Assembly: GCF_001667075.1 (NCBI RefSeq)
Contig: NZ_LZIL01000078.1
Coordinates: 1-64,000 of the forward strand
Length of the DNA: 64,000 nt
Reading direction: 5' to 3'
DNA from: Mycobacterium sp. 852014-52450_SCH5900713
Lineage (GTDB): Bacteria; Actinomycetota; Actinomycetes; Mycobacteriales; Mycobacteriaceae
Program-made: the position numbers and the translations under genes
The notes under the pieces: model-generated
Told to the model about the DNA's origin: nothing
Databases searched by the model: none
The model's input: the letters and a program-made list of their open reading frames with translations, nothing else
Shown here: positions 1 through 8,369 of the stretch, in pieces
Numbering within the stretch: the first letter of the stretch is position 1
Layout of the letters: each line of letters opens with the position of its first letter

Positions 1-33
1 ATCCATCTGTGGCAAAATATTCTCCGGCCACTG

Positions 34-843
34 GTGTCGCGCTGGGGGCTTTACCGCCCCGCCGGGGGGGGGGGGCGGGCCCGCCCCCACGCCGTTCGTC
101 TGGCGCGAGAGGGCGCCGACATCATCGCCGTCGACATCGCCGGAAAGCTGCCGTCCTGCGTCCCCTACGACCCGGCGACTCCCGACGATCTGAGCGAGAC
201 CGTTCGCCTGGTTGAGGAAACGAACCGCCGGATCATCGCCTCGGTGGTGGACACCCGCGACTTCGAGGGGATTCGCAAGGCGGTCGACGACGGTGTCGAG
301 ACTTTCGGGCGACTCGACATCATCGTCGCCAACGCCGGGGTCGCGGCCCCGCAGGCCTGGAACGACATCACGCCGGAAAACTTCCGCGACGTCATGGACA
401 TCAACGTGACCGGTACCTGGAACACCGTGATGGCCGGCGCCGACAGGATCATCGAGGGGGGCCGCGGCGGCTCCATCATTCTGATCAGTTCCGCGGCCGG
501 CATGAAGATGCAGCCGTTCATGATTCACTACACCGCAAGCAAGCACGCCGTCACCGGAATGGCGCGGGCTTTCGCCGCCGAGCTGGGCAAGCATTCGATT
601 CGCGTGAACAGCGTTCATCCCGGACCGGTGAACACTCCGATGGGAACGGGCGACATGGTCGCGGCGGTGGGCAAGGCCATGGAGACCAACCCCCAGCTGT
701 CCAACGTCCTCACCCCATTCCTGCCCGACTGGGTTGCCGAGCCGGAGGAGATCGCCGATACGGTGTGCTGGCTGGCCAGCGATGAGTCCCGCAAGGTGAC
801 CGCTGCCCGCATCCCGGTCGATCAGGGCTCGACCCAGTACTGA
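34..843 (+). CDS. SDR-family oxidoreductase, probably mycofactocin-coupled; 5' end damaged
   Basis: Short-chain dehydrogenase/reductase that would oxidise or reduce an alcohol/ketone with a nicotinamide cofactor. Seen: the NAG motif (NAGV), the Ser in ISSAAG, and the YTASK catalytic Tyr-Lys pair followed by a C-terminal substrate region. The stretch REGADIIAVDIAG and the insert after it resemble the mycofactocin-associated carveol-dehydrogenase-like subgroup, whose NAD is held tightly; this is family knowledge, not proven here. The N-terminal glycine motif TGxxxGxG is not readable: the region before about position 93 contains a run of 12 G (64-75) and looks frame-shifted, with VALG-like residues in another frame. 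The given start is therefore nominal. Either the gene is intact and the sequence is wrong near the contig edge, or it is a 5'-broken copy. Confidence 0.75.
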   Translation: MSRWGLYRPAGGGGRARPHAVRLAREGADIIAVDIAGKLPSCVPYDPATPDDLSETVRLVEETNRRIIASVVDTRDFEGIRKAVDDGVETFGRLDIIVANAGVAAPQAWNDITPENFRDVMDINVTGTWNTVMAGADRIIEGGRGGSIILISSAAGMKMQPFMIHYTASKHAVTGMARAFAAELGKHSIRVNSVHPGPVNTPMGTGDMVAAVGKAMETNPQLSNVLTPFLPDWVAEPEEIADTVCWLASDESRKVTAARIPVDQGSTQY

Positions 844-896
844 CCGGTCGCCCGATCCCGGGAATATATTCACCGGCATCGGCGCTTGCAGGGCAC

Positions 897-1325
897 ATGA
901 AAGCCTTCACCGAGAGCGAACGTCAGGAGTTTCTGGCCGCCAAGCACGTGGCCGTGCTGTCCGTCGACGCCGCCGACGGCCGGCCGCCCGCCAGCGTCCC
1001 GATCTGGTACGACTACACCCCCGGTGGCGACGTCCGGATCATGACCGGAGCGTCCAGCCGCAAGGCGCGGCTCATCGAGCGGGCGGGCAAGGTGACGCTG
1101 GTGGTCCAGCGCGAGGAGCCCCCCTACCAATACGTGGTGGTCGAGGGCACGATCGTCGATACCACCAAGCCTGCCCCGGCCGACGTGCAGGAGGCAGTCG
1201 CCATCCGCTACCTCGGTGAGGAAGGCGGCCGCGCGTTCATCCGCAGCATGGAGGGCGTGGAAGAGGTGTTGTTCACCATTCGCCCCGACCGCTGGCTCAG
1301 CGCGGATTTCACCGGCGACCTGTAG
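897..1325 (+). CDS. Pyridoxamine 5'-phosphate oxidase-fold protein (flavin/F420 split barrel)
   Basis: A 142-residue single-domain protein of the split beta-barrel family that binds FMN, F420 or heme. The N-terminal AVLSVDAADGRPPASVPIWY and the following RIMTGASSRKARLIERAGKV match the usual first strands and the phosphate-binding segment (SxKxRLI) of PPOX-like proteins such as TIGR03618-type enzymes. It lies 53 bases after the SDR on the same strand, so cotranscription is possible. Substrate and cofactor cannot be read from sequence alone. Full length for the family. Confidence 0.8.
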   Translation: MKAFTESERQEFLAAKHVAVLSVDAADGRPPASVPIWYDYTPGGDVRIMTGASSRKARLIERAGKVTLVVQREEPPYQYVVVEGTIVDTTKPAPADVQEAVAIRYLGEEGGRAFIRSMEGVEEVLFTIRPDRWLSADFTGDL

Positions 1326-1330
1326 AGTTC

Positions 1331-2407
1331 TCAGCCGATCAGTTCCAGCGTCCCGAGTTCGCGGATCGCTCGACAGCCTCGGCCGAGCATGGTCAGCACC
1401 ATGTCGTCGCCGCGTTCGGTGGCGGCGGCGAACGCGAACCCCAGCGCCGAGATCAGCGGCGCCTGCAACACCCCGAGCCGGTAATCGCGCCAACATGTTT
1501 GGCCGTCATAGCCGGTGACGCCGCAGGCCACCAAGGCGCGGTGATAGTCGGCGACGAGCTCCTCTTCGATACTCGCGCGCAGCTGCGAATTGAGACTCGT
1601 CGCGGTGAAGTAGGCGAGATCCCTGGCCGGCAAACCGACGCCGAGCGTCTGCCAGTCGACCACGCTGACCCGGGTCTGGTCCGGGTCGAAGAGCAGGTTA
1701 TCCAGGCGATAGTCGCCGTGCAGCAGGGCGAACCGGTCATACTCGGAGAGCAGCCACGGCGTGACCAAACCCATTGCCGTGCTGAAGGTCTCGCGGTCTT
1801 CGGCGCTCATCCGGTCGCCCAGCTTGTCCAGCGTGATATCGGCGCTCATCTTCGCCACTTCGCCCATGCCGCCGGCGCCCGCCTCGTCCGGCCTGGCGAA
1901 CGCGATGCCCGGGAAGTCGAGCCAGACGGGATCACACCAGCTGGGCGCGTGCAGCCCGGCCAGAGCGGTAACCGCGAGGCGCGCTTCCGTCTCCCCGCAA
2001 CCGGCCAGCTGATCGCCCTGCACCGCCGGCGCCTGGTCGGCGAGGAGCAACGCAAAATCCATCGCATCCTCGGTGATCTCGGAGTAGAAGCACTGCGGCG
2101 TCGGCACCTGCACCCGGTCCGCCACGGATGAGTAGAACGCGCATTCGCTGCGATATCCGATGACGACCCGGTCGCGCACGGTGTCGTCCAGGGCCGGCAG
2201 TTTGATGACGAAGGTCTGCGGCAAGTCACCGGGGTCGGTCGCGTAGCGGGCGCACACTCGGTAGGTGGCACCGGTCTGCCCGGTGCCGATCGCGACCACG
2301 TCGACGTCGGCGACCTCGACAGGGGCGCCACGCCCGCTGAGCGCGGCCGACAGCCATTGCGGGGTCACGTCGCCGGGATACCGCGGAATCGACACCACAG
2401 CACTCAT
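1331..2407 (-). CDS. Phosphotransferase family protein (APH/ecdysteroid-kinase-like)
   Basis: Protein-kinase-like small-molecule phosphotransferase of 358 residues. The catalytic loop is clear: LLHGDYRLDNLLFD, followed by the metal-binding VVDWQ segment, as in aminoglycoside phosphotransferase and the EcKinase-like group. I chose the ATG at 2407 (MSAVVSIPRY) because AGGAGG sits ten bases upstream (2418-2423); a further 19 residues upstream are open but unsupported. It follows irtB on the same strand after 87 bases and converges with the PPOX gene. In mycobacteria this family is often annotated near lipid or steroid genes; the natural substrate is unknown, and antibiotic resistance should not be assumed. 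Confidence 0.82.
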   Translation of the reverse strand: MSAVVSIPRYPGDVTPQWLSAALSGRGAPVEVADVDVVAIGTGQTGATYRVCARYATDPGDLPQTFVIKLPALDDTVRDRVVIGYRSECAFYSSVADRVQVPTPQCFYSEITEDAMDFALLLADQAPAVQGDQLAGCGETEARLAVTALAGLHAPSWCDPVWLDFPGIAFARPDEAGAGGMGEVAKMSADITLDKLGDRMSAEDRETFSTAMGLVTPWLLSEYDRFALLHGDYRLDNLLFDPDQTRVSVVDWQTLGVGLPARDLAYFTATSLNSQLRASIEEELVADYHRALVACGVTGYDGQTCWRDYRLGVLQAPLISALGFAFAAATERGDDMVLTMLGRGCRAIRELGTLELIG

Positions 2408-2494
2408 GAACAGCACGCCTCCTGTACCCGGACCGCTCCGTCCGACTGACAAACTGTAAGGCATACCGCAAGTGCTGCGGTCAACTACGGTGAC

Positions 2495-4234
2495 CTAGTC
2501 CGCGAGAATCCGCCAGTCGGCGGCCTCGTGCTGCTGGCGCCAGAACTCGTCGAAACGCCCACCCGCCGCAAGCAATTCGTCGACCGTGCCGTCCTCGATC
2601 ACTCGGCCGTCGTCCAGAAACAGGACGCGGTCGGCGTGGCTGATGCTGGCCAACCGGTGCGCGACGATCACCTGGGTGCGTGAGCGCGGGTCTAGTGTGA
2701 GCGCGTCGACCACCGCGGCCTCGTTCTCGGTGTCCAGGGCGCTGGTCGCCTCGTCGACCAGCAGGATCGGCGCCGGCTTGAGCAGTGCCCGCGCGATGCT
2801 GACCCGTTGGCGTTCACCCCCGGAAAGCGCGGAACCGGCCTCGCCGACGATCGTGTCGGCACCGTCGGGCAGCCGATTGATGAGTTCATCTACACGGGCG
2901 AGGGCGACGGCTCGTTTGAACTGGCCGTCGCCGGCGCCGGGATCCCCGGCGAACACGTTGTCGCGGATCGACCCGTGGAAGAGATAGGGATGTTGGAACA
3001 CCACGCTGCTCGCCGCCCGGCGGGCTTCGGCGTCCAGCGTCGCCGTGTCGACGCCGTCGATCAGGACCCGGCCGCGGGTGGGTTCGTGCAGTCCGGCGAT
3101 CAGCGCCAGGATGGTGCTCTTGCCCGATCCTGACGGTCCGACGATCGCCGTGGTGCCCCCCGGCGCCAAGGTGAAGCTCACCCCATCGAGCACCGGCACG
3201 GTCGCACCGTCATAGCGAAAAGTGACGTCGTCGAACTCGATGCGCGGCGCCGCGGCGGCGTCGGGCAACGTGGCCGCCCCGGCGTTCATCAGCGGCGCGG
3301 TGAGGACCGAGCGAATGCGATCGAGCGTGGCGCGGGTGCTCTCCAACGCCGGTGCCAGCTCGCTGATCGTGGTGAACGGCTCCAGATAGCGCACGATCAC
3401 GACGATCAGGGCGATGGCTTCCGGGATCGTGACCGTCTTGTTTACCGTCAGCGCGGCGGCCGCGCCTGCCAGCAGGATCAGGGAGAGCTGGCTGGCAAGG
3501 CTGAACAGCAGCTGGCCCGGGATCTGCATGGACAACAGCCGCATGGTCGCACCGTGCTGCGCGGCCAGCGCATCCCCGACCAGGCTGCGCGCGGGCTCGA
3601 CGCGCCGCGCGGCCCGCAACGCCTGCTGGGTGCGGGCGAACTCGATGATCCGTTCGGTGAGGGCGCCATTGGCTTCGTCGGCCGCGGCGTCGGCTCGCCG
3701 CGTCAGCCGCGCCGACGCCCACAGCGCCCCCAGCAGCAGGGGCACGCCGCCCAGCGCGGCCGCGCCGAGCTGCCATGAAACCGGGAGTAAGGCCAGCCCG
3801 ATGGCCGCGGGCAGCAGGATGGCCGAGATCAGCGGGGTCAACAGGTTGACGACGAGGCCGACCAGTTCGGGTCCCGTGGCGGCAATCGCCTGCCGTGCGG
3901 TCGCGGTGTGCTCGGCGGTGAACCAGTCCAGCCGGACGCCGGGCAACCGGTCCGCCACATCGTGCTGGCTGTGGTCGAGCACGGCAAAGCCGAGGCCGAA
4001 GCCGATGCGCGCGGTCGCGGTGTCGATCACCCATCCGATCACGGTGGCGGCGGAGAGCCAGCCCAGCCACACCAGCGCGCGGCGCGGATCATCGCCGAAC
4101 AGGGCGCCCACCAAGGGAACCAGCAGGACGGTGGCCACCGCCCGCACCACCACCGAGAGCACCGCGAGCGCGGCGTAGGCGATCACCTTGGCGCGGCGAT
4201 CCGCGGGCACCAAGCCCAACCACGTGCGGATCAT
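2495..4234 (-). CDS. irtB: Iron-carboxymycobactin ABC importer subunit IrtB
   Basis: Half-transporter (membrane domain fused to ATPase) that pairs with IrtA to import ferric (carboxy)mycobactin across the inner membrane. It is 579 residues, the length of M. tuberculosis IrtB. About six membrane segments occupy residues 1-310. The ATPase domain carries Walker A GPSGSGKS near 366-373, signature LSGGE near 470-474 and Walker B ILLVDE near 490-495. The start MIRTWLGL has AGGAGGG just upstream (4241-4247), and its ATG overlaps the irtA stop in an ATGA junction, so translation is probably coupled. It has an exporter-type fold but is an importer by family knowledge. Expected to be induced in low iron together with irtA. 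Confidence 0.95.
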   Translation of the reverse strand: MIRTWLGLVPADRRAKVIAYAALAVLSVVVRAVATVLLVPLVGALFGDDPRRALVWLGWLSAATVIGWVIDTATARIGFGLGFAVLDHSQHDVADRLPGVRLDWFTAEHTATARQAIAATGPELVGLVVNLLTPLISAILLPAAIGLALLPVSWQLGAAALGGVPLLLGALWASARLTRRADAAADEANGALTERIIEFARTQQALRAARRVEPARSLVGDALAAQHGATMRLLSMQIPGQLLFSLASQLSLILLAGAAAALTVNKTVTIPEAIALIVVIVRYLEPFTTISELAPALESTRATLDRIRSVLTAPLMNAGAATLPDAAAAPRIEFDDVTFRYDGATVPVLDGVSFTLAPGGTTAIVGPSGSGKSTILALIAGLHEPTRGRVLIDGVDTATLDAEARRAASSVVFQHPYLFHGSIRDNVFAGDPGAGDGQFKRAVALARVDELINRLPDGADTIVGEAGSALSGGERQRVSIARALLKPAPILLVDEATSALDTENEAAVVDALTLDPRSRTQVIVAHRLASISHADRVLFLDDGRVIEDGTVDELLAAGGRFDEFWRQQHEAADWRILAD

Positions 4235-6816
4235 CGCGCCCCCTCCTGAACCGTGGTGGCCGCGACCGGTTCTCGACGGCCACGCTCCCACAGCCGTCGA
4301 TACCGACCGTCAGCGGCAAAAAGCTCGTCGTGCGTGCCGCGTTCGGCGATCCGGCCGTGGTCGAGCACGACGATCTGGTCGGCTCCGGTGATGGTGTGCA
4401 ATCGATGGGCGATCACCAAAACGGTTCGATCCTGAGTCAACCGGCTAAGCGCTTGCTGCACAAGGTATTCCGATTCCGGATCGGCGAACGCGGTGGCCTC
4501 GTCCAGGATCAGCACCGGGGTATCCGCCAGGATCGCCCGGGCGATGGTCAGCCGCTGTCGTTCGCCGCCCGAAAGGGCGGTTTCCGCGCCCAGCACGGTG
4601 TCGTAGCCGTTGGGCAATCGCATGATCCGGTCGTGGATCTGCGCCTGACGCGCCGCCTCCTGGATCTGCCCCTCGGTGGCATCGGGGACGGCCAGCGCGA
4701 CGTTCTCCGCGACGGTGCCGTGCACCAGCTGCGTCTCCTGCAGGACGAAGCCGACCTTTGCGTAGAGTTCGTCGGCGGTCATCGCCCGGATATCTTGTCC
4801 CCCAACGCGTATCACGCCCTGGTCGGCATCGTGAAAGCGGGCCAGGAGGGCGGCCAACGTCGACTTGCCGGACCCCGACGGCCCCACGAGGGCGGTGACC
4901 GTGCCGGGCCGCAGCGTCAGCGAGACGCCCTGGATCACCGGAACCCCCGGGCGATAGCCGAAACTGACGTCGTCGAACGCCACCGCCGCCGACGAATCTC
5001 CGGACCGCTCCTGCTCACGCACGTCGAGCTCGGGCTCGTCGAGCGTGTTCTGCAGGCGCCGGGCGGCAAGCATGCCGGCACTGATACCGCCGACCCCGTA
5101 CGCGATCCCGAGCAGTCGCGCGCCGAAGGTGGTGCCCAACAACAGGAACGGCAAGAGGTTCACCGGATCCATTCGCCCCGTGACGGTGAGCAGGGTGCCC
5201 GTGAGCGCGATCAGCCACAGGAATGTCGACGGCCGGGTAACCAGGTCCATGAGCGTCTTCTTGCCGGCCAGCGGGCGCTGCCAGGAGACCAGGAATTCGA
5301 CGTACTCGTCCAGGCGGCGGCGGAAGCTTGATGGGGCCGCCCCGCCGAAGACGCGGATCACCGGCTGGCCCTCCAGGTAGGCGCCGGCCTCACCGCTCAT
5401 CTTCTCGGCCCAGCGCTGTGATTGGGGGATGCGCGGGCCCGACTGAATGGTGAGTGACGACGTCAACACCAGGTACACCAGGACGGGCAGGAATAGCACG
5501 AGCGCTACGCGCCAGTCGACGACGAAGAGGTAGACCAGCACCGCGACTGGCGCGACGATCGCCGCGACCGCGTCGGGGATGGCGTGGGTGACCAGATAGT
5601 GCAGTGAGAGCGTGTCGTCCTGCAGCAGCTGTTTGATCGAGCCCGATCCGCGCGCGGTGAACCAGCCCAGCGGTAGCCGAGATAGCTTGCGCAACAACCG
5701 CGAACGCAGGTCGGCGGCGAATCGCGCGTCGATGACGTGCAACCACAGCGTGAGGGCCGCACCCAGCACGGTTCCCGTTCCGAGCAGCGCGACAGCGGCG
5801 ATCCCTACGTCCCAGAGTCGCGATGCGGGTGCCCCGGCGACCAGCAGCCGGGACAGCTCGACCAACAGCACGAACGGCGCCAGCTGCACCACCGTGATGA
5901 CGGCCTGCAACACACCGGAGAGGATCAGCGCCGACCGCAGCGGCGCGAGCAACCGGCCGGCGCCCTGGGCGCGCCAACTTCCCCGGGCCGCGGGGGCGGG
6001 CGTCTTGTCAGGCGGCTTTGGTGGGCAAACATGCTCGGGGACAACGTCATTCACCGGCTCCGGCTCGTCGCCGCGGCGGGTGCCCATCGCACGCCCGGCA
6101 CTCCAGTACGCCTGCGCATGTATTACCGACTTGGGGAAACCGAACTCGTCGCGCAGCCGTGTCCGCACGTGCTTGAGCACCGCCGCCTCGGGCGTGGCCC
6201 AGGCATACCAGTTGGACCAGTCGCGATTATCAATCGCCGCGGCAAGCGACCGCTCGTCGCGCCGCGTGACCCAGTGCACTTGCAGGCGAGGATGCTGGGC
6301 GAGCGGGATCAGGACGTCGTTGTCGTCGTGCTGCTCGAGATACATCTCGATCGGGACGTCGTCGGGGATGACCCCGATGATCCCGTTCATCCCCGGGATC
6401 GACGCCGAGTCGCCGATCAGCAGATAGCCGGCCGGCTGTTCGTCGGGCACGTCGAATCGGGACGAGCCCATCAGCGCCATGACGGCGATCGTCGCGCCGG
6501 GCTGCACGGTGCGCGCCCACTTCGACGCCGGGCCGGCGGGCTCGTGCAGCACGACGTCGACGGCGAAGCGGCCGCTGGGGACGTCGGCCTCCGAGATCGT
6601 GTAGGCACGCTGGAACTCGGTGTTGGATCCGTCCGGGTCCGGAAACCAGAACCGCAGCCACGCGGCGGGCTCGGCGTCCACGTCTTCGAACAACGTCGGG
6701 GATGTCATGCGCACCCGCACGAAATGCGGCGCAATCCGGACGGTTTCGATCACCGTTGCGGTGTGGTCACGTGCGCCGAAGCTTCGCAACATCACACCGG
6801 AGAACCCGCGCGCCAT
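4231..6816 (-). CDS. irtA: Iron-carboxymycobactin ABC importer subunit IrtA with siderophore-reductase domain
   Basis: An 861-residue protein with three parts: an N-terminal cytoplasmic siderophore-interacting FAD domain (about 1-280, with QRAYTISE and YLLIGDSASIPGMNG), a membrane domain of about six helices (about 300-590), and an ATPase domain (Walker A GPSGSGKS, signature LSGGE, Walker B VLILDE). With IrtB it imports ferric mycobactins; the FAD domain reduces the iron so that it is released. This is established for the M. tuberculosis protein, which is nearly collinear. I start at MARGFSG as in homologues, one codon inside the longest frame. A candidate IdeR box lies about 90 bases upstream (6907-6925), consistent with iron repression. 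Confidence 0.95.
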   Translation of the reverse strand: MARGFSGVMLRSFGARDHTATVIETVRIAPHFVRVRMTSPTLFEDVDAEPAAWLRFWFPDPDGSNTEFQRAYTISEADVPSGRFAVDVVLHEPAGPASKWARTVQPGATIAVMALMGSSRFDVPDEQPAGYLLIGDSASIPGMNGIIGVIPDDVPIEMYLEQHDDNDVLIPLAQHPRLQVHWVTRRDERSLAAAIDNRDWSNWYAWATPEAAVLKHVRTRLRDEFGFPKSVIHAQAYWSAGRAMGTRRGDEPEPVNDVVPEHVCPPKPPDKTPAPAARGSWRAQGAGRLLAPLRSALILSGVLQAVITVVQLAPFVLLVELSRLLVAGAPASRLWDVGIAAVALLGTGTVLGAALTLWLHVIDARFAADLRSRLLRKLSRLPLGWFTARGSGSIKQLLQDDTLSLHYLVTHAIPDAVAAIVAPVAVLVYLFVVDWRVALVLFLPVLVYLVLTSSLTIQSGPRIPQSQRWAEKMSGEAGAYLEGQPVIRVFGGAAPSSFRRRLDEYVEFLVSWQRPLAGKKTLMDLVTRPSTFLWLIALTGTLLTVTGRMDPVNLLPFLLLGTTFGARLLGIAYGVGGISAGMLAARRLQNTLDEPELDVREQERSGDSSAAVAFDDVSFGYRPGVPVIQGVSLTLRPGTVTALVGPSGSGKSTLAALLARFHDADQGVIRVGGQDIRAMTADELYAKVGFVLQETQLVHGTVAENVALAVPDATEGQIQEAARQAQIHDRIMRLPNGYDTVLGAETALSGGERQRLTIARAILADTPVLILDEATAFADPESEYLVQQALSRLTQDRTVLVIAHRLHTITGADQIVVLDHGRIAERGTHDELFAADGRYRRLWERGRREPVAATTVQEGAR

Positions 6817-6906
6817 CAACGGTCCCTTCCTGCGGCGCTCAACTCCGCGACGACTTCACCGAACCGGGGCCCGGCGGACCCTCCGCTCGACAAGTTACCG
6901 CAAAAC

Positions 6907-6925
6907 TAAGGGTTGCCTTACCAAA
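6907..6925. promoter_or_regulatory. Candidate IdeR (iron-dependent repressor) box
   Basis: The 19 bases TAAGGGTTGCCTTACCAAA match the published IdeR consensus TTAGGTTAGGCTAACCTAA at 13 of 19 positions. The site lies in the 154-base gap between the divergent irtA and DCC-oxidoreductase starts, 90 bases from irtA and 45 bases from the DCC start. IdeR repression of irtA is established in M. tuberculosis; action on the second gene is inference. Confidence 0.65.
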
Positions 6926-6970
6926 GGTCAACTCGTGGCCCGCGGGCTGTTGGGCCAGTAGCCTGGAAGC

Positions 6971-7396
6971 GTGAGCAGCGAAACGGTGCCGCCCGTGTTG
7001 CTTTACGACGGGGTCTGCGGCGTCTGCAACGCCGCGGTGCGCACGATACTTCGGTTCGATCACCACGGCACCCTGCGCTTTGCGGCCTTGGACAGCGACT
7101 TCGCCCAAGCGGTCTTTGCCCGGCACCCATCCATCAAGGACGTGGACTCCGTGGTGTTCGTCGACGAGCCCGAGCAGCCTGGAGAACGCGTCGCCGTGCG
7201 ATCCGCCGCCGCGTTGCGGGTGGTGGATTACCTTGGCGGGCCGTGGAAGCTGCTCGAGGTCGCCCGCGTCATCCCCACTCCCCTACGGGACTGGCTATAC
7301 GACAGGGTCGCCGACGTCCGCTACCGCATCTTCGGCAAGTACGACACCTGTCCGCTGCCGCCGCCGGAGGTTCGGGCACGCTTCCTCGACGCCTAG
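6971..7396 (+). CDS. DCC-family thiol-disulfide oxidoreductase (DUF393)
   Basis: A 141-residue protein with the family hallmark DGVCGVC (DxxCxxC) near residue 14 inside LLYDGVCGVCN, a thioredoxin-like redox motif. The remainder (RFAALDSDFAQ, then DSVVFVDE and the C-terminal RDWLYDRVADVRYRIFGK) matches DUF393. The GTG start is preceded by no strong ribosome site. It is divergent from irtA and lies across a candidate IdeR box, so it may respond to iron. Its substrate is unknown. M. tuberculosis has mbtK at this side of irtA, so this gene occupies a different context here. Confidence 0.85.
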   Translation: MSSETVPPVLLYDGVCGVCNAAVRTILRFDHHGTLRFAALDSDFAQAVFARHPSIKDVDSVVFVDEPEQPGERVAVRSAAALRVVDYLGGPWKLLEVARVIPTPLRDWLYDRVADVRYRIFGKYDTCPLPPPEVRARFLDA

Positions 7397-7709
7397 TCGA
7401 TAACCAGGTCGGCCTCGGACTCTTTGCGCTTCAGCTCGGCGAGCTTGCGGTGGCCGATTCGCGGTTTTCACCCATCATCACCGCCGCCTCGTGATCTTCT
7501 CCCCGTCATGACGTGCCCGCCGAGAACGGGCCAACACCGCCCCAATCCCTCGCGTTGAGATAACGCCTCGGACGCCGAAAGCTCCTCGCCCTACCCCCGT
7601 CGCATGGAGTGAAACCTTATGTTGCTCAGCCGATTTCGCAGCCAAATCGGCTGACTCGCAACGACCTCAGGGAGACACCGCGATTGGCGACGCAGCGAAG
7701 CAGGCTGAC
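7397..7709. other. Intergenic region without a convincing gene
   Basis: Between the DCC oxidoreductase and the secreted DUF3761-like gene, which converge here. Two things are visible. On the minus strand, beside the DCC stop codon, a 24-codon open stretch reads GHRKLAELKRKESEADLVID before a stop; it is charged and protein-like and could be the tail of a deleted gene, but has no start. An inverted repeat lies at 7626-7654. No ribosome site plus start supports a longer gene. Confidence 0.5.
7626..7654 (-). terminator. Inverted repeat downstream of the secreted-protein gene, probable terminator
   Basis: Arms TCAGCCGATTT and AAATCGGCTGA (11 bp, perfect) around a 7-base loop, 55 bases past the stop codon of the minus-strand gene. 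No T-tract follows, which is common for mycobacterial terminators. Confidence 0.5.
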
Positions 7710-7985
7710 CTATTTCGACCGACCGGTGCCGCCGTGCCAGGAGCCCGACCCCTGCTTGTGTTGGGAGTGGCTGTATGTGCCGTCGCCGTCCGGAAGGTTG
7801 CTCCGGGTGTGGTCCGGCGATGGCACGCAGTTTCCGTCGACGTCGGTGTAGCCGCCGCACAACGGAAGTGGCGCGTGCGGCGACAGCGGGGCGACCACTA
7901 AAGGCGGTTGAGCGCTCGCGATGGGCGCCGAACCGATGGCAGCCGAGATGAACATTGCGGCGCCGACGAGCACAGAACGAACCAT
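7710..7985 (-). CDS. Small secreted protein, DUF3761-like
   Basis: A 91-residue protein with a clear Sec signal peptide: MVRSVLVGAAMFISAAIG followed by a probable cut after IASAQ. The mature part has CGGYTDVDGNCVPSP and DGTYSHSQH, matching the DUF3761 pattern of mycobacterial secreted proteins (G-Y-x-x-V-x-G-x-C-V-P-x-P, then DGTYSFSxH). In most relatives two more cysteines occur before DGTY and before HHGG; here these positions are D and S (PDGDGTY, QGSGSWHGG), so only one cysteine pair remains. The ATG was chosen because it opens the signal peptide; the frame is open further upstream without conservation. Function unknown. Confidence 0.7.
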   Translation of the reverse strand: MVRSVLVGAAMFISAAIGSAPIASAQPPLVVAPLSPHAPLPLCGGYTDVDGNCVPSPDHTRSNLPDGDGTYSHSQHKQGSGSWHGGTGRSK

Positions 7986-8064
7986 GCGTATTTCCCCCTG
8001 AATTTGGCTTGTGAACCTGCCGTGGCAGTCCCGAGCGCCGCCTTGGGGGAGGTTAGCGTGACAG

Positions 8065-8081
8065 CCGCCTCCGAGAGGCGG
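8065..8081 (+). terminator. Short GC hairpin followed by TTTT
   Basis: Arms CCGCCTC and GAGGCGG with a CGA loop, followed by TTTTCG on the plus strand. No plus-strand gene ends just before it; on the minus strand it lies about 110 bases beyond the tRNA-Leu 3' end, where it would lack a T-tract. Its role is uncertain. Confidence 0.3.
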
Positions 8082-8189
8082 TTTTCGTACAGAAGTACCA
8101 AAAGGGCCCAGAGAAAGCTCACTCCAATACCACGTGCTGATGATGTCGAAGCCAGTCAGACCGCTGCATGGACCGCCCTTGAAGATGAG

Positions 8190-8272
8190 TGCGGGCGGAG
8201 GGACTCGAACCCTCACGCTCTTTCGAGCACCGGCACCTAAAGCCGGCGCGTATGCCATTTCGCCACGCCCGC
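8190..8272 (-). tRNA. tRNA-Leu (anticodon UAG)
   Basis: Reading the minus strand, the acceptor stem GCGGGCG pairs with CGCCCGC, the T arm contains GGTTCGAGTCC, and the long variable arm (GTGCTCGAAAGAGCGT region) marks a class II tRNA. The anticodon stem CCGGC/GCCGG encloses TTTAGGT, giving UAG, which reads CUA and other CUN leucine codons. The discriminator base is A and CCA is not encoded. A TACGAT -10-like element lies 12-17 bases upstream (8284-8289). It borders a segment that differs from M. tuberculosis. Confidence 0.93.
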
Positions 8273-8369
8273 GCGCCTCAGCGATCGTACCGCCCAGTAC
8301 AGGAAGCGACCGGACGGCGGCGCCTCGACGAATTCGTCGGACCCAGATCGTGAGCGGTACCGTCAAGGG

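Noticed and set aside
1331..2407. Aminoglycoside resistance from the phosphotransferase
   Set aside because: Only the general kinase fold motifs are present; the sequence is closer to the EcKinase-like group than to known resistance enzymes.
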